Origin: CAZHOV01 sp964534315
GTDB taxonomy: Bacteria; Bacteroidota; Bacteroidia; Chitinophagales; Saprospiraceae
Assembly: GCA_964534315.1 (NCBI GenBank)
Contig: CAZHOV010000002.1
Span: forward strand, 1 to 64,000
Direction of reading: 5' to 3'
Length of the DNA stretch: 64,000 nucleotides
Each line of letters begins with the position of its first letter. The stretch's first letter is position 1. A model generated the notes under the pieces. The model was not told the origin of the DNA, made no database searches, and saw only the letters and a program-made list of their open reading frames with translations. Below, in pieces: positions 1 to 9,243 of the stretch. Position numbers and translations under genes: made by a program.

Positions 1-2
1 AG

Positions 3-76
3 TAATCCTTGAATGCCCTTGTGGCTGAAAGGAATATTATTTTGAAATTCCATTATTCACAATTTTTGTCAAAGAA
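3..76 (+). repeat. Leader repeat, copy 1 (upstream of GLPGLI gene)
   Basis: A 74-nt block matches positions 7405-7478 at 67 of 74 positions by eye, with no gaps. It ends 16 nt before the ATG of the GLPGLI gene; the other copy ends 19 nt before the susD-like ATG. Its right end reads CACAATTTTTGTCAAAGAA, which in copy 2 is the right arm of a long inverted repeat. The left arm of this copy would lie outside the window. It is non-coding and probably a shared promoter or 5' leader. Confidence 0.7.
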
Positions 77-92
77 GCAAAATCAAAGAATT

Positions 93-845
93 ATGAAAAA
101 TTTAATTGGATTAGCAATGATGAGTTTTTTCTGCCTGAGCCTGATGGCACAGAATGATCAGGGAACAATTGTATTTACAGAAGAGGTCAGCTTGGATATT
201 GACCTTGGAGAACACGGCGCAGCTTTTCAGGGCAAGCTCCCCAGCTCCCGGCAATTTGAACGGTTATTTTATTTTGACGGCCAGCAGACCTTGTATAAGG
301 ATGCTGAGCAGAAGCAGCTGGAAGAGGGAGGCAGTTGGAATATGAACGAGGGAGGCCGGGTTTTAAAAGTAGAAATCAAAAGGCCGGAGTACGAAGTTTA
401 CCAAGATCGTAAAAAAGGTATGTATGTAGAGCTAAAGGAGTTTCTGGGGAAGAAATTTCTGGTGGCTGATGATCTAGAAAAGGTTGCCTGGAAGCTGGGA
501 ACCGAGCAAAAGGATATACTGGGTTACACCTGTACAAAAGCTACTTATCAGGATACTTCCAGAACTCTTGAAGCCTGGTTTACGCCTCAGATCCCGGTAT
601 CTGGCGGCCCACAGCTTTACGGACAATTACCCGGAATGATCTTAGAACTCAATCTGAATGACGGAGAACGGACTTATGTGGCAACTTCTATCGAGCTTGG
701 AACACCAGAAGTAGCTGTAAAACAGCCAAAAGGAGGTAAGAAAGTAACCCGGGCTGAATTTGAAGAAATTCAGGATCAGAAATTGAAAGAAATGGATGCT
801 GAGCGGGGCAGCGGAGGCACCATTCAGATCATTCGAAGAAATTAA
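93..845 (+). CDS. GLPGLI family protein
   Basis: A 250-residue exported protein of the GLPGLI family, which is of unknown function and largely confined to Bacteroidota. The start is taken at the ATG at 93, because it gives an immediate signal peptide (KNLIGLAMMSFFCLSLMAQ, then cleavage) and because the longer frame from position 9 runs through the leader repeat. The family signature appears near the C-terminal third as GQLPGMILEL, in the usual form of a G-L-P-G-x-I-like core. The next gene, 14 nt downstream on the same strand, encodes an outer-membrane barrel of the type commonly found beside GLPGLI genes, so the two are probably co-transcribed and act together at the envelope. The substrate is unknown. 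Confidence 0.85.
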   Translation: MKNLIGLAMMSFFCLSLMAQNDQGTIVFTEEVSLDIDLGEHGAAFQGKLPSSRQFERLFYFDGQQTLYKDAEQKQLEEGGSWNMNEGGRVLKVEIKRPEYEVYQDRKKGMYVELKEFLGKKFLVADDLEKVAWKLGTEQKDILGYTCTKATYQDTSRTLEAWFTPQIPVSGGPQLYGQLPGMILELNLNDGERTYVATSIELGTPEVAVKQPKGGKKVTRAEFEEIQDQKLKEMDAERGSGGTIQIIRRN

Positions 846-859
846 AAGGGAATAAAAAC

Positions 860-3691
860 ATGGCTCTCAGCGGTATTTATGTTGACTTTTTGGCTTTCGT
901 TTTTTCCTTCTTTTCAGCTATCAACCCATTGATAGGGCAGGACGAGAAAATTAGCATTTCCGGGCAGGTGGTCGACACTGCCGGAAATGTCCTTCCCGGA
1001 GCTACGGTGGTATTGCTTCAACGACGAGATTCCGTGATTGAAAGCTTCACCTTATCGGATGCAAAAGGGCAATTCAGGTTACATAATATTGAGCGGAAAG
1101 ACTATTGGCTGCGTATCACGTTTCTTGGTCTGCAGCCCTATGCCGTTTCTATTGACCGGAAGGTTACATCCCCTTTTCAGGCAGGCATTATCGAAATGCT
1201 TCCTGAAGAAAACGTGATCGAAGGGGTGGAAGTGGAAGATGAACTTATTCCTATTGCCATTAAAAAGGATACTATAGAGTATAACGCCAGAGCTTTTAAA
1301 ACTCCGGAGAATGCTGTCGTTGAAGATCTCTTGAAGCGACTGCCGGGAGTGGAGGTGGACCGCGATGGCAACATCAAAGCAGGAGGAGAAGACGTCGATC
1401 AGGTGTTAGTAGAAGGAAAACCCTTTTTCGGGAGCGACCCCAAGATCGCTACCAAGAATCTACCTGCCGACGCAGTCGATAAGGTGCAGGTCTTTGATAA
1501 AAAATCGGAAATGGCCACCTTTTCAGGAATTGATGATGGAGAGGAGGACAGAGCCATCAACCTGAAATTAAAAGAGGATAAGAAGCAAGGCTATTTTGGA
1601 AACGTAAGTGGAGGGTATGGTACGAAAGGCAGGTACGAAGGCAAATTAAGCCTGAATAGATTTGATAAAAAATCGCAATTTTCGGTATTGGGAATGCTCA
1701 ACAATACCAACCAGCAGGCTTTTTCTACCAATGATTACATCAATTTCATGGGGGGATTACAGAGCTTGATGTCCGGAGGCGGAGGGACGTTCAGGATGTC
1801 GCTCAACTCTGGTACAGGGGGTATTCCTATGGACCAGATGTCTACTTTTGGTATTCGGACAGCTGCCTCTGGTGGTTTAAATTTCAACCGCGAATTTGGG
1901 AAAAAAACGGAGTTGGGCGTCAGTTACTTTTTCAACCGGTTAACCAATGATCTGGAGCAAAATACCTTTGAACAGCAGTTTTTGGGCGACGGGAATAGTT
2001 TTACCACCCGCGAATCCAACGATCAGCTAAGCACTAATAACAATCACCGGTTAACGCTAAACCTGAGGCATGAACTAGATTCCTTTTCCAGACTGTCTTT
2101 CCGGTCCAGCCTGGTTTATAATCAGGGATGGGTAGCGAGCAGAAATCAGCGGACCGTTGATAACAGTGACGGTATACTGGAGAATGCGGGGAGCAGGACA
2201 TTTGATGCTAATGGGTCAGGATTGCAGGGTGATGCGACGTTTACCTATATGCGAAGATTTAAGAAACGAGGCCGGGCATTGGTCGGAAGACTGTCGGGGG
2301 CGCTTGACCAGACCGCTCAAGAGGCAGATCTCAGCGCCATCAACAATTTTGCAGATGATCTTGGAGGCGTGGTTAGAATGGACACCTTACTCCAGGATCA
2401 GGCCGAAGAAGACTACGAACAGCGCTTGGGAGGAAAATTATCCTACACAGAGCCGCTGGGAAGGGGAAAGTATCTTGAACTCAATATTGCCCGGCAGCAA
2501 TATGCAAACGATTACCGTCGCGATGTCTTTGACCTTTTGCCTGAAAATACCTCTCAGACGCAGTTGAATACAGAATTGAGCAACCAGTATGACCGTCTTT
2601 TCCGGTATGATCGGGCAGGATTAAACGTTAAGTTGAGCAGGAGTGCTTTTAACATGAATGCAGGGCTCGATTACCAGCGATCGGCTTTAGAGGGAGTAAT
2701 TGGAGAAGAGGCTGTTGAAATTGATCAAAAATTTTACAATTGGCTGCCGAGACTTCGTTGGAGCTATGATTTTGCGACTGCACGCTCTATTCGCTTCGAT
2801 TACCGTACTGCGGTCAGAGAACCTTCATTAGAGCAACTGAATCCGGTAGTAGACAATAGCAATCCGTTGAATATCTATGTAGGCAATCCAGGCTTACGGC
2901 CTGCCTATAATCATGTAATAGGGCTTCGGTTCAATTCGTTCAGTCAGTTTTCGTTCACCAGTATTTTCGCTAATGTAACGGCAACCATCACGGAAAATCC
3001 TATCCGAAATGCACAATTTATCGATTCTTTATTTATTCAGACTATCCAGCCGTTGAATGTCGACAACAATTATAATATTGATGCTTTTGCCTCTTTTAGT
3101 ACGCCGATCCGGAAGCTAAAGAGCCGGATCAATATCAATGCCGGGGTCAATTACAATAATGGGATCAATTTTATCAATTTGGTAGAGAACAGGACGAAGC
3201 AGGTAGTGACTACGCTGGATGTTAGTCTGGAAAACAGGAAGAAAGAAGTATTCGATTGGCTGATCGGGTTTGACTGGGAATACAACAATACGGCGTATTC
3301 CATACAAAAAGAGCAGAATCAAACCTTTTCTACACGAACTATTTATGGTGATTGGGGGGTGAATATAGGAAAGCGGTGGCGGATGAACAGTTCGGTAGAT
3401 TACTCCATCTATCAGGGAGCAGCTTTTGAGGAAGATCAGCAGTTGGTGATCTGTCGGGCATCTGTTAGTCATTATTTCCTGAAGAATAACCGGGCAGAAA
3501 TAAGGGTGTCAGCAGTTGATTTGCTTAATCAAAACCAGGGTGTGCGACGAGTGGCGGATTTGAATTTCATTTCGGAGACCCGCACGCGAGCGCTGGGGCG
3601 TTATTTTATGCTCACCTTGAGGTACAAGCTTTCCGGGTTTGGAAATACTGGAGGAGGGATACAGATTTTTCAGGGGAGGAGGGGAAATTAA
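860..3691 (+). CDS. TonB-dependent receptor-like outer-membrane beta-barrel protein
   Basis: A 943-residue protein with a hydrophobic export segment at residues 1-26, a carboxypeptidase-regulatory-like beta-sandwich at about 30-115 (ISISGQVVDTAGNVLPGATV), and a plug-like region at about 140-230 containing LLKRLPGVEVDRDGNI and VEGKPFFGSDP. A long barrel full of alternating aromatic strands runs to an aromatic/basic C-terminus. This matches the GLPGLI-partner type of TonB-linked barrel (OMP_b-brl family) rather than the SusC type, since no SusD partner follows. The start ATG lies 14 nt after the GLPGLI stop, suggesting one operon. Location is the outer membrane; the transported substrate cannot be read from the sequence. 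Confidence 0.85.
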   Translation: MALSGIYVDFLAFVFSFFSAINPLIGQDEKISISGQVVDTAGNVLPGATVVLLQRRDSVIESFTLSDAKGQFRLHNIERKDYWLRITFLGLQPYAVSIDRKVTSPFQAGIIEMLPEENVIEGVEVEDELIPIAIKKDTIEYNARAFKTPENAVVEDLLKRLPGVEVDRDGNIKAGGEDVDQVLVEGKPFFGSDPKIATKNLPADAVDKVQVFDKKSEMATFSGIDDGEEDRAINLKLKEDKKQGYFGNVSGGYGTKGRYEGKLSLNRFDKKSQFSVLGMLNNTNQQAFSTNDYINFMGGLQSLMSGGGGTFRMSLNSGTGGIPMDQMSTFGIRTAASGGLNFNREFGKKTELGVSYFFNRLTNDLEQNTFEQQFLGDGNSFTTRESNDQLSTNNNHRLTLNLRHELDSFSRLSFRSSLVYNQGWVASRNQRTVDNSDGILENAGSRTFDANGSGLQGDATFTYMRRFKKRGRALVGRLSGALDQTAQEADLSAINNFADDLGGVVRMDTLLQDQAEEDYEQRLGGKLSYTEPLGRGKYLELNIARQQYANDYRRDVFDLLPENTSQTQLNTELSNQYDRLFRYDRAGLNVKLSRSAFNMNAGLDYQRSALEGVIGEEAVEIDQKFYNWLPRLRWSYDFATARSIRFDYRTAVREPSLEQLNPVVDNSNPLNIYVGNPGLRPAYNHVIGLRFNSFSQFSFTSIFANVTATITENPIRNAQFIDSLFIQTIQPLNVDNNYNIDAFASFSTPIRKLKSRININAGVNYNNGINFINLVENRTKQVVTTLDVSLENRKKEVFDWLIGFDWEYNNTAYSIQKEQNQTFSTRTIYGDWGVNIGKRWRMNSSVDYSIYQGAAFEEDQQLVICRASVSHYFLKNNRAEIRVSAVDLLNQNQGVRRVADLNFISETRTRALGRYFMLTLRYKLSGFGNTGGGIQIFQGRRGN

Positions 3692-3800
3692 TGTATAGAA
3701 AGTAATTTATAGGGAAGATAAAAAAAACACTTCTACTAAAATATCTTCGTAATTAGCTATTTATCAGCAAGTAATTAATGTAGCCATTAAAAATAAAATA

Positions 3801-3837
3801 GTTTCTATAGAAACCGTAATATTATTTTATACCTTTG
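3801..3837 (+). promoter_or_regulatory. Putative susC promoter with upstream palindrome
   Basis: TACCTTTG at 3830-3837 is a perfect match to the Bacteroidota -7 consensus TAnnTTTG, 35 nt before the SusC ATG. Where the -33 TTG would be expected there is instead a perfect 14-bp palindrome, GTTTCTATAGAAAC, at 3801-3814. That arrangement suggests a regulator-binding site controlling an otherwise weak promoter. The promoter call is based on known consensus; the operator role is inference. Confidence 0.55.
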
Positions 3838-3872
3838 CTATCGTTTTTTTTATAAAATAAAACGAAGAAGGT

Positions 3873-6800
3873 ATGATAAATTTTTACAATCAGCTTTATG
3901 CAAGTAAAGTTTTGCATTTAGGTAAAATGTTTTTTGTTCTTTTGTTTTGTGCAGGTTCTATTGCCTTGACAGCACAAACGAGAACTGTAGAAGGTGTCGT
4001 TGTAGATCCGGAAGGGGAGACGCTCATCGGGGTTAACATCCTTGTAAAAGGCAGTGCGAAAGGTACGGTGACCGATATTGAAGGGAAGTTTGCTTTGCAG
4101 TTAGAAGAAGGAGAGAACGAGTTGGTTTTCTCTTATGTAGGCTACACCTCCAGAACCGTTGCAGTGGGCGACAAAACCAGTTTAGAAGTATTACTGGAAA
4201 AGAATACCGAACTGGAAGAAGTGATCGTCACAGCACTTGGTGTAAAAAGGGAAGAAAAGGCCCTTGGGTATTCCGTTCAAAAGTTGGGTGCCAAGCAGAT
4301 CGCTACTGTTAAGCCCACCAATGTTATTGATGCCTTGGCGGGTAAGACATCCGGGGTATTTATTACCGGAGGGGCTGCCGGTCCGACATCATCATCCAAC
4401 ATTAACATCCGTGGAGCGGCCTCCTTACTAGGAAACAATCAGCCGCTATTTGTCGTAAACGGTATGCCGATCACCAATGATCTGTATAGCTTTGATGACG
4501 GGTTGAATGGTTCTACGACTATTGACTTTGGAAACGCCGCGCAGATCGTCAACATCGACGATATTGAGTCGGTAAACGTATTAAAAGGACCGGCGGCATC
4601 AGCGCTATATGGCGCACGAGCTGCTGACGGTGTTATCTTGATCGAAACCAAAACCGGCCAGGGTTCTGACGGCTGGGGTGTTGAGTTTAATAACACCACC
4701 AATTTCGAGACCATTCTAAAACTTCCTGACTACCAAAATGAATTTGGTTTTGGTGGTGGTGGAAAATACAGCTACCTCGATGGTTCGAACTATATTGGTG
4801 ACGAAGAGTACTATGAAGCTTACGGAGAAAACTGGGGCCCCAGAATGAATGGTCAGTTGATCAAGCAGTTTAACTCTCCAAGAGACGAAAATGGTGAAAT
4901 ACAGCCTACTCCATTTACTCCTGCTGAAGATAATATCCGAAATTTCTTTCGAACAGGAGTTACGACAATGAATAACATTGCTATTACAAATAGCACTGAT
5001 GACAGTGATTTTAGACTTTCCTACACTAATCTTTACAGAAGAGGGATTGTTCCGAACACAAATTTGAGAAGAAACACTTTCCAGACTAGTATCGGGAAAC
5101 AGTTGTTTGATGACAAGTTAGACATCAGATTGAACGCAATGTATGTGCGTTCGGGCTCTGACAATGTTCCAAATGCGGGTTATGACGAGTCGTCTTCTGT
5201 GATGTACGGGTGGTTATGGTATCCGCGTCAGGTAGAGATTGATGATTTGAGAGACTACTGGGAGCCTGGTATGGAGGGGTTTCAGCAGCGTTATGTTGAG
5301 GATCTATGGGTGAATAATCCCTGGTTTGTGGCCAATGAAAATACCAATTCTTTTGGTAGTAATCGCCTGATCGGTAATTTGCGATTAAACTACCAGTTTA
5401 ATGAGCATTTTAGTGCGCGGTTCCGGTATGGTGCAGACGTGTTGGACGAAGAGCGACAATACCGGAGAGCCCCTTCCACTAAAGCAACTCCTGGAGAGAA
5501 CGGAAGTTATCGCGAAGACGAGATCTCGTTTACAGAGACCAACGCCGAATTGTTGTTGGGCTATAATTCTAATCCTGACGGATCAAACGTATTTGGGATT
5601 GATGTGAAAGTTGGTGGAAATATCATGCGGCAGGATGCCAACTTTTTGGTGGCGAACAACCCTGAATTGAAGCTATTTGGTACCTCAGAAAGTGTATATA
5701 CCCTTGCCAATGCGCGCTCTGGCGTGTTAGTGGAGTCTCAGAAGAGGCAAACGGGGATCAATAGTTTATTTGGAGTGGCAACGCTTTCCTACAGAAACTA
5801 TCTTTACTTAGACCTCACTTATCGTCAGGACTGGAACAGTACGCTGGTCAATCCGATCGTTGGATTAGAAGATTCGGAATATAGTTTTGGATATCCGTCG
5901 GCTTCGTTGAGTCTTATTCTTTCTGATATGCTTTCCATTCCAACCACTTCTCCAATTTCATTCCTTAAATTGAAAGGAGCATATGCGGAGGTAGGAAATG
6001 GTGCGCCAGCCTATGCCTTTGGAAATACCTTTACGCCTCGCCCGGCTTTTGGCGCTAATTCTGTCTTTTCGACCAATCGTACAGTTGGGGATCCTAATCT
6101 TACCAATGAGCGAACGAGAGCATTTGAGGTAGGAGTTGATTTGAGAATGTTCAAGAATCGCTTCCGAATTGATGCGACTTACTATAACATGTTAAGTTTT
6201 GACCAGGTGATTAATCTGCCGGTTGCTTCATCGACCGGATATGATTTCAAGATCACGAATGGCGGTGAGATCCGTAATCGTGGTGTCGAGGTGTTGATTT
6301 CCGGAACGCCGATCCAGAAGCGAAAATTCAGATGGGATGTGACCTTGAACTTGGGGCATAACCGTGCTGTGGTAGAGAGCCTTCCCGATGTGATTACCAG
6401 TGGACGGTACTCAATCATTGCAGATGTTTTTCCCGGAGACGAAGGGGGAGCAGACTTGGAGTATGTTGCTGAAGAAGGCGAATTGTTGGGGCAGTTATAT
6501 GGTTTAGGGTTCTTAAGACATCCTGAAACAGATGAGATCATTCACAATAATGGTCTTCCGATGTTGACTAACGAAAAAGTTTCGGCCGGTTCTTTTCAGC
6601 CGGATCTTCGCCTGGGATTGTATAACTCATTTACAATTGGCAATTTCAATTTCGGATTCTTGTTTGACGGGCAAATCGGAGGAAAGATCTATTCTCGATC
6701 GCACGCTTTATACAATACGGGTGGTACGATTACCAATGCAAACGATCCATTATTGGATATGCAGACGACAGACGGAAGAACCGTCTATTCTGTTGATTAT

Positions 6801-7325
6801 GATGCTAATGGCAACCCGGTCTACACGCTCGAAGAAGACGGCGGTGTTGTCGGACCAGGTTTGATGTGGGAAGACGCCAATGGAAACGGGTCTGTTTATC
6901 AGTTGGATGACAACGGAAATATATTGAGAGATGATAATGGAGATCCGCTTCTTGAGTTGAATGAGCTTTCTGAGAATAATGTTGAAGTAGAACCGGGAGG
7001 AGATCAGTACAGAGGGTATTTCTACAATTATTACGGAAATGGATTTAACCGGGATAATATCGAAGCAGCTACTTATGATGCAACTTGGTTTAAATTGCGT
7101 GAAGTGAGTATCGGGTATACCCTTCCTGCTAGTTTTACGGACAAGTTAGGAGTTGGCAGAGCGAGAATTTCGTTGATCGGTAGAAACCTATTGTTATTTA
7201 CGAATGTGCCGACGATTGATCCGGAGACATACTCTATCAGAAACGGTATTTTTGTCAATGGTTTTGAAAGTACGCAGTTGCCTTCAACCAGAAGCTTTGG
7301 ATTTTCGATCAATCTAGGATTTTAA
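3873..7325 (+). CDS. SusC/RagA family TonB-linked outer-membrane protein
   Basis: An 1150-residue TonB-dependent transporter of the SusC/RagA family. A signal segment occupies residues 1-35 and ends at LTAQ. A carboxypeptidase-like N-terminal domain follows at about 38-115 (VEGVVVDPEGETLIGVNILV). Then come the TonB-box-like LEEVIVTALGVKREEKALGY and a plug with the family hallmarks NINIRGAASL and LFVVNGMPI, then ILKGPAASALYG-type plug sequence and the barrel. The length is typical of the family. It is followed 172 nt later by a SusD-like lipoprotein, so the two should form a lidded uptake complex for an oligosaccharide or peptide. No hydrolase or sensor gene is adjacent, so the substrate cannot be inferred. 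Confidence 0.93.
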   Translation: MINFYNQLYASKVLHLGKMFFVLLFCAGSIALTAQTRTVEGVVVDPEGETLIGVNILVKGSAKGTVTDIEGKFALQLEEGENELVFSYVGYTSRTVAVGDKTSLEVLLEKNTELEEVIVTALGVKREEKALGYSVQKLGAKQIATVKPTNVIDALAGKTSGVFITGGAAGPTSSSNINIRGAASLLGNNQPLFVVNGMPITNDLYSFDDGLNGSTTIDFGNAAQIVNIDDIESVNVLKGPAASALYGARAADGVILIETKTGQGSDGWGVEFNNTTNFETILKLPDYQNEFGFGGGGKYSYLDGSNYIGDEEYYEAYGENWGPRMNGQLIKQFNSPRDENGEIQPTPFTPAEDNIRNFFRTGVTTMNNIAITNSTDDSDFRLSYTNLYRRGIVPNTNLRRNTFQTSIGKQLFDDKLDIRLNAMYVRSGSDNVPNAGYDESSSVMYGWLWYPRQVEIDDLRDYWEPGMEGFQQRYVEDLWVNNPWFVANENTNSFGSNRLIGNLRLNYQFNEHFSARFRYGADVLDEERQYRRAPSTKATPGENGSYREDEISFTETNAELLLGYNSNPDGSNVFGIDVKVGGNIMRQDANFLVANNPELKLFGTSESVYTLANARSGVLVESQKRQTGINSLFGVATLSYRNYLYLDLTYRQDWNSTLVNPIVGLEDSEYSFGYPSASLSLILSDMLSIPTTSPISFLKLKGAYAEVGNGAPAYAFGNTFTPRPAFGANSVFSTNRTVGDPNLTNERTRAFEVGVDLRMFKNRFRIDATYYNMLSFDQVINLPVASSTGYDFKITNGGEIRNRGVEVLISGTPIQKRKFRWDVTLNLGHNRAVVESLPDVITSGRYSIIADVFPGDEGGADLEYVAEEGELLGQLYGLGFLRHPETDEIIHNNGLPMLTNEKVSAGSFQPDLRLGLYNSFTIGNFNFGFLFDGQIGGKIYSRSHALYNTGGTITNANDPLLDMQTTDGRTVYSVDYDANGNPVYTLEEDGGVVGPGLMWEDANGNGSVYQLDDNGNILRDDNGDPLLELNELSENNVEVEPGGDQYRGYFYNYYGNGFNRDNIEAATYDATWFKLREVSIGYTLPASFTDKLGVGRARISLIGRNLLLFTNVPTIDPETYSIRNGIFVNGFESTQLPSTRSFGFSINLGF

Positions 7326-7371
7326 TGCTTGACATGGAAGACAGTTCGTCCAATTCATTTTGATTAAAACC

Positions 7372-7479
7372 GTTCTTTGACAAATTGTGTGGAATAAAAA
7401 ATAATAATCTTTGAATGCTCTAATGGCTGAAAAGAATAATATTTTGAAATTCCATTTTTCACAATTTTTGTCAAAGAAC
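7372..7479 (+). promoter_or_regulatory. Leader repeat, copy 2, inside a long inverted repeat (upstream of susD-like gene)
   Basis: Left arm GTTCTTTGACAAATTGTG (7372-7389) pairs with CACAATTTTTGTCAAAGAAC (7460-7479) with only a 2-nt bulge, and GGAAT/ATTCC extends the pairing inward. The loop carries the repeat shared with positions 3-76. It also contains a promoter-like arrangement: TTG at 7385-7387, an 18-nt spacer and AATCTTTG at 7406-7413, one mismatch from TAnnTTTG. This could provide separate susD expression or act as a structured leader within the susC-susD transcript. Confidence 0.6.
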
Positions 7480-7497
7480 CATTAAAAAAAAGATATA

Positions 7498-9006
7498 ATG
7501 ACCTTAAACTATAAAATTTATAAATTATTTTTCGTCGTAGCACTGCTATTCAGCCTGGTGTCGTGCGAAGAATTTGAGGAATTCAATGAAAATCCTAATG
7601 AGCCCACTGAAGTGACACCGGATGTTTTATTTACTTCCGGTATACGCCAGAGTGTAAATACGGCAGTGAATGAATCTTTCTTATTGGGAAATAATGTCGC
7701 TCAATTGACGGCTAAGACGCTTCGACTGGAGGTGGATATTTACAACTGGAACGCCTTCCCCACGGTTTGGGAGGGCATGTACGGTAGTCTTACCGATATT
7801 GTTGGTGTTGAAGAGATGGCTGCTGAAAGTGGTAACCAGCAGCTGGAGGGGGCGGCAATCGTTTTGCGGAGTTGGGTATTTGCTACGTTGACCAATGCTT
7901 ACGGAGATATTCCTTACTTTGATGCCATCAAGGCTGATGATAATATTTTAACGCCTGCCTATGACCCTCAGGAAACCATTTACAACGACATCCTGAACGA
8001 GTTAGATAGAGCAAATGCCCTGCTGGGAGGAAGCGGAAGTATCTCTGGCGATATCCTTTATGAAGGAGATGCTGCCGGGTGGCAAAAGTTCTGTAATTCC
8101 TTGCGTTTACGATTATTGATGACGGCGGGGGATAAAATTTCGGATGTAAAGGGTAAGTTCTCTTCTATTGTAAATAATGCTAGTATTATGGCTGGCAATG
8201 AAGATAATGCCACGTTGACTTACCTTGGTTCTTTTCCGAATCAATTTCCGTTGGTGCCTCTGAAAGCCGGAGACTTTGATGCTGTTGCTTTTAGTCTGAC
8301 CTCTTACTCGGAGATGTTGAAAAACAGAGACCCACGTCTTGCGCGTTATGCACGTCCTAAGATCGATACTGTTGAGATCGACACCCTTGCGATAGAGGAT
8401 CCAAGTGTTTTTTACGGATCAGTAAATGGCGGCGGCGGACCGGCAGACACCATTGCGGGCTCTCAGTTGGGTTGGCAGTATTACAATTCAGGTTTACGGG
8501 AAGCCTCTGATTTGGGTTTGCCGATGGCAGAAGGTATTATTATGACATATGCTGAAGTGGAGTTCCTGCTGGCGGAAGCCGTTGAAAAGGGATGGATCAA
8601 TGGAACTGCGGAAGACCATTACAGAAATGGTATTCAGGCATCTATGGATTATCATCTGGTCGACTATGGATCTTTTGGCTGGACCGGCTTCGATGATTTC
8701 TATAACAATTCAGGAGTTGCTTTTAGCGAAACGAAGGATATCTGGCGGCAAAAGTGGCTGGCGCTATATTTCCATGGTCTAGAGCCTTATTTTGAAGTAC
8801 GTCGCTGGTATTTTGAAAGCGGTTTTGACTGGGCGGGCATCCCTTTCTTGAGTCCGCCTTCCCAGAATGTCAATAATGACATGCTTCCGCTTCGATTCCT
8901 TTATCCGGGAGAAGAACAGAGCTTAAATTTTGAGAGCTACCAGGATGCTGTGAACAGATTGACCGGCGGGAATACAGCTAATGGCAGAATGTGGCTGATG
9001 CAATAG
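7498..9006 (+). CDS. SusD/RagB family starch-binding-like lipoprotein
   Basis: A 502-residue lipoprotein. A signal with lipobox LVSC places the lipidated Cys at residue 23. It is followed by an acidic, Asn-rich stretch (CEEFEEFNENPNEPTEV) typical of SusD-like proteins of the SusD_2 subgroup. Helical TPR-like segments include WVFATLTNAYGDIPYFDA and, in the C-terminal third, IMTYAEVEFLLAEA, both characteristic of the family. The C-terminus resembles the usual SusD ending. Paired with the SusC gene just upstream, it should be the surface-exposed substrate-binding lid on the transporter. The substrate is unknown. Confidence 0.9.
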   Translation: MTLNYKIYKLFFVVALLFSLVSCEEFEEFNENPNEPTEVTPDVLFTSGIRQSVNTAVNESFLLGNNVAQLTAKTLRLEVDIYNWNAFPTVWEGMYGSLTDIVGVEEMAAESGNQQLEGAAIVLRSWVFATLTNAYGDIPYFDAIKADDNILTPAYDPQETIYNDILNELDRANALLGGSGSISGDILYEGDAAGWQKFCNSLRLRLLMTAGDKISDVKGKFSSIVNNASIMAGNEDNATLTYLGSFPNQFPLVPLKAGDFDAVAFSLTSYSEMLKNRDPRLARYARPKIDTVEIDTLAIEDPSVFYGSVNGGGGPADTIAGSQLGWQYYNSGLREASDLGLPMAEGIIMTYAEVEFLLAEAVEKGWINGTAEDHYRNGIQASMDYHLVDYGSFGWTGFDDFYNNSGVAFSETKDIWRQKWLALYFHGLEPYFEVRRWYFESGFDWAGIPFLSPPSQNVNNDMLPLRFLYPGEEQSLNFESYQDAVNRLTGGNTANGRMWLMQ

Positions 9007-9013
9007 GTTATTT

Positions 9014-9101
9014 GAGGGAGTTTCAAAACACTATTCGTGTTTCGACACACCAAACTTTCTTCTTTGGGGCTGGTTCCAATACGTTGGAGATAGCCCCAAA
9101 G
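9014..9101. repeat. Degenerate copy C of the ~160-bp palindromic repeat
   Basis: The block beginning GAGGGAG carries CACCAAACTTTCTTCTTTG, which is shared with copy A (13229-13245 area) and, inverted, with copy B (60825-60850 area). The left half is recognisable, but the central palindrome is shorter and the right half has diverged. It lies directly downstream of the susD-like gene. Confidence 0.6.
9062..9101 (+). terminator. Probable susCD transcription terminator
   Basis: CTTTGGGGCT (9062-9071) pairs perfectly with AGCCCCAAAG (9092-9101), with a further CCAA/TTGG pairing inside the loop. A short T-containing stretch follows. It lies about 55 nt after the susD-like stop and overlaps the degenerate repeat copy C. 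Confidence 0.6.
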
Positions 9102-9243
9102 GTGTTTTACTGATGCCTGTTTGCTGACCGATTAATCGCAATAAAAAAGTGTTCATTTTTATAAGTAGCTTTTTTTAGCTATCTTTTTTGGGTAAGTTTT
9201 TACACTTGGTTAATTGGTTTTCCAAAAAATAAATCGTTAAGAT

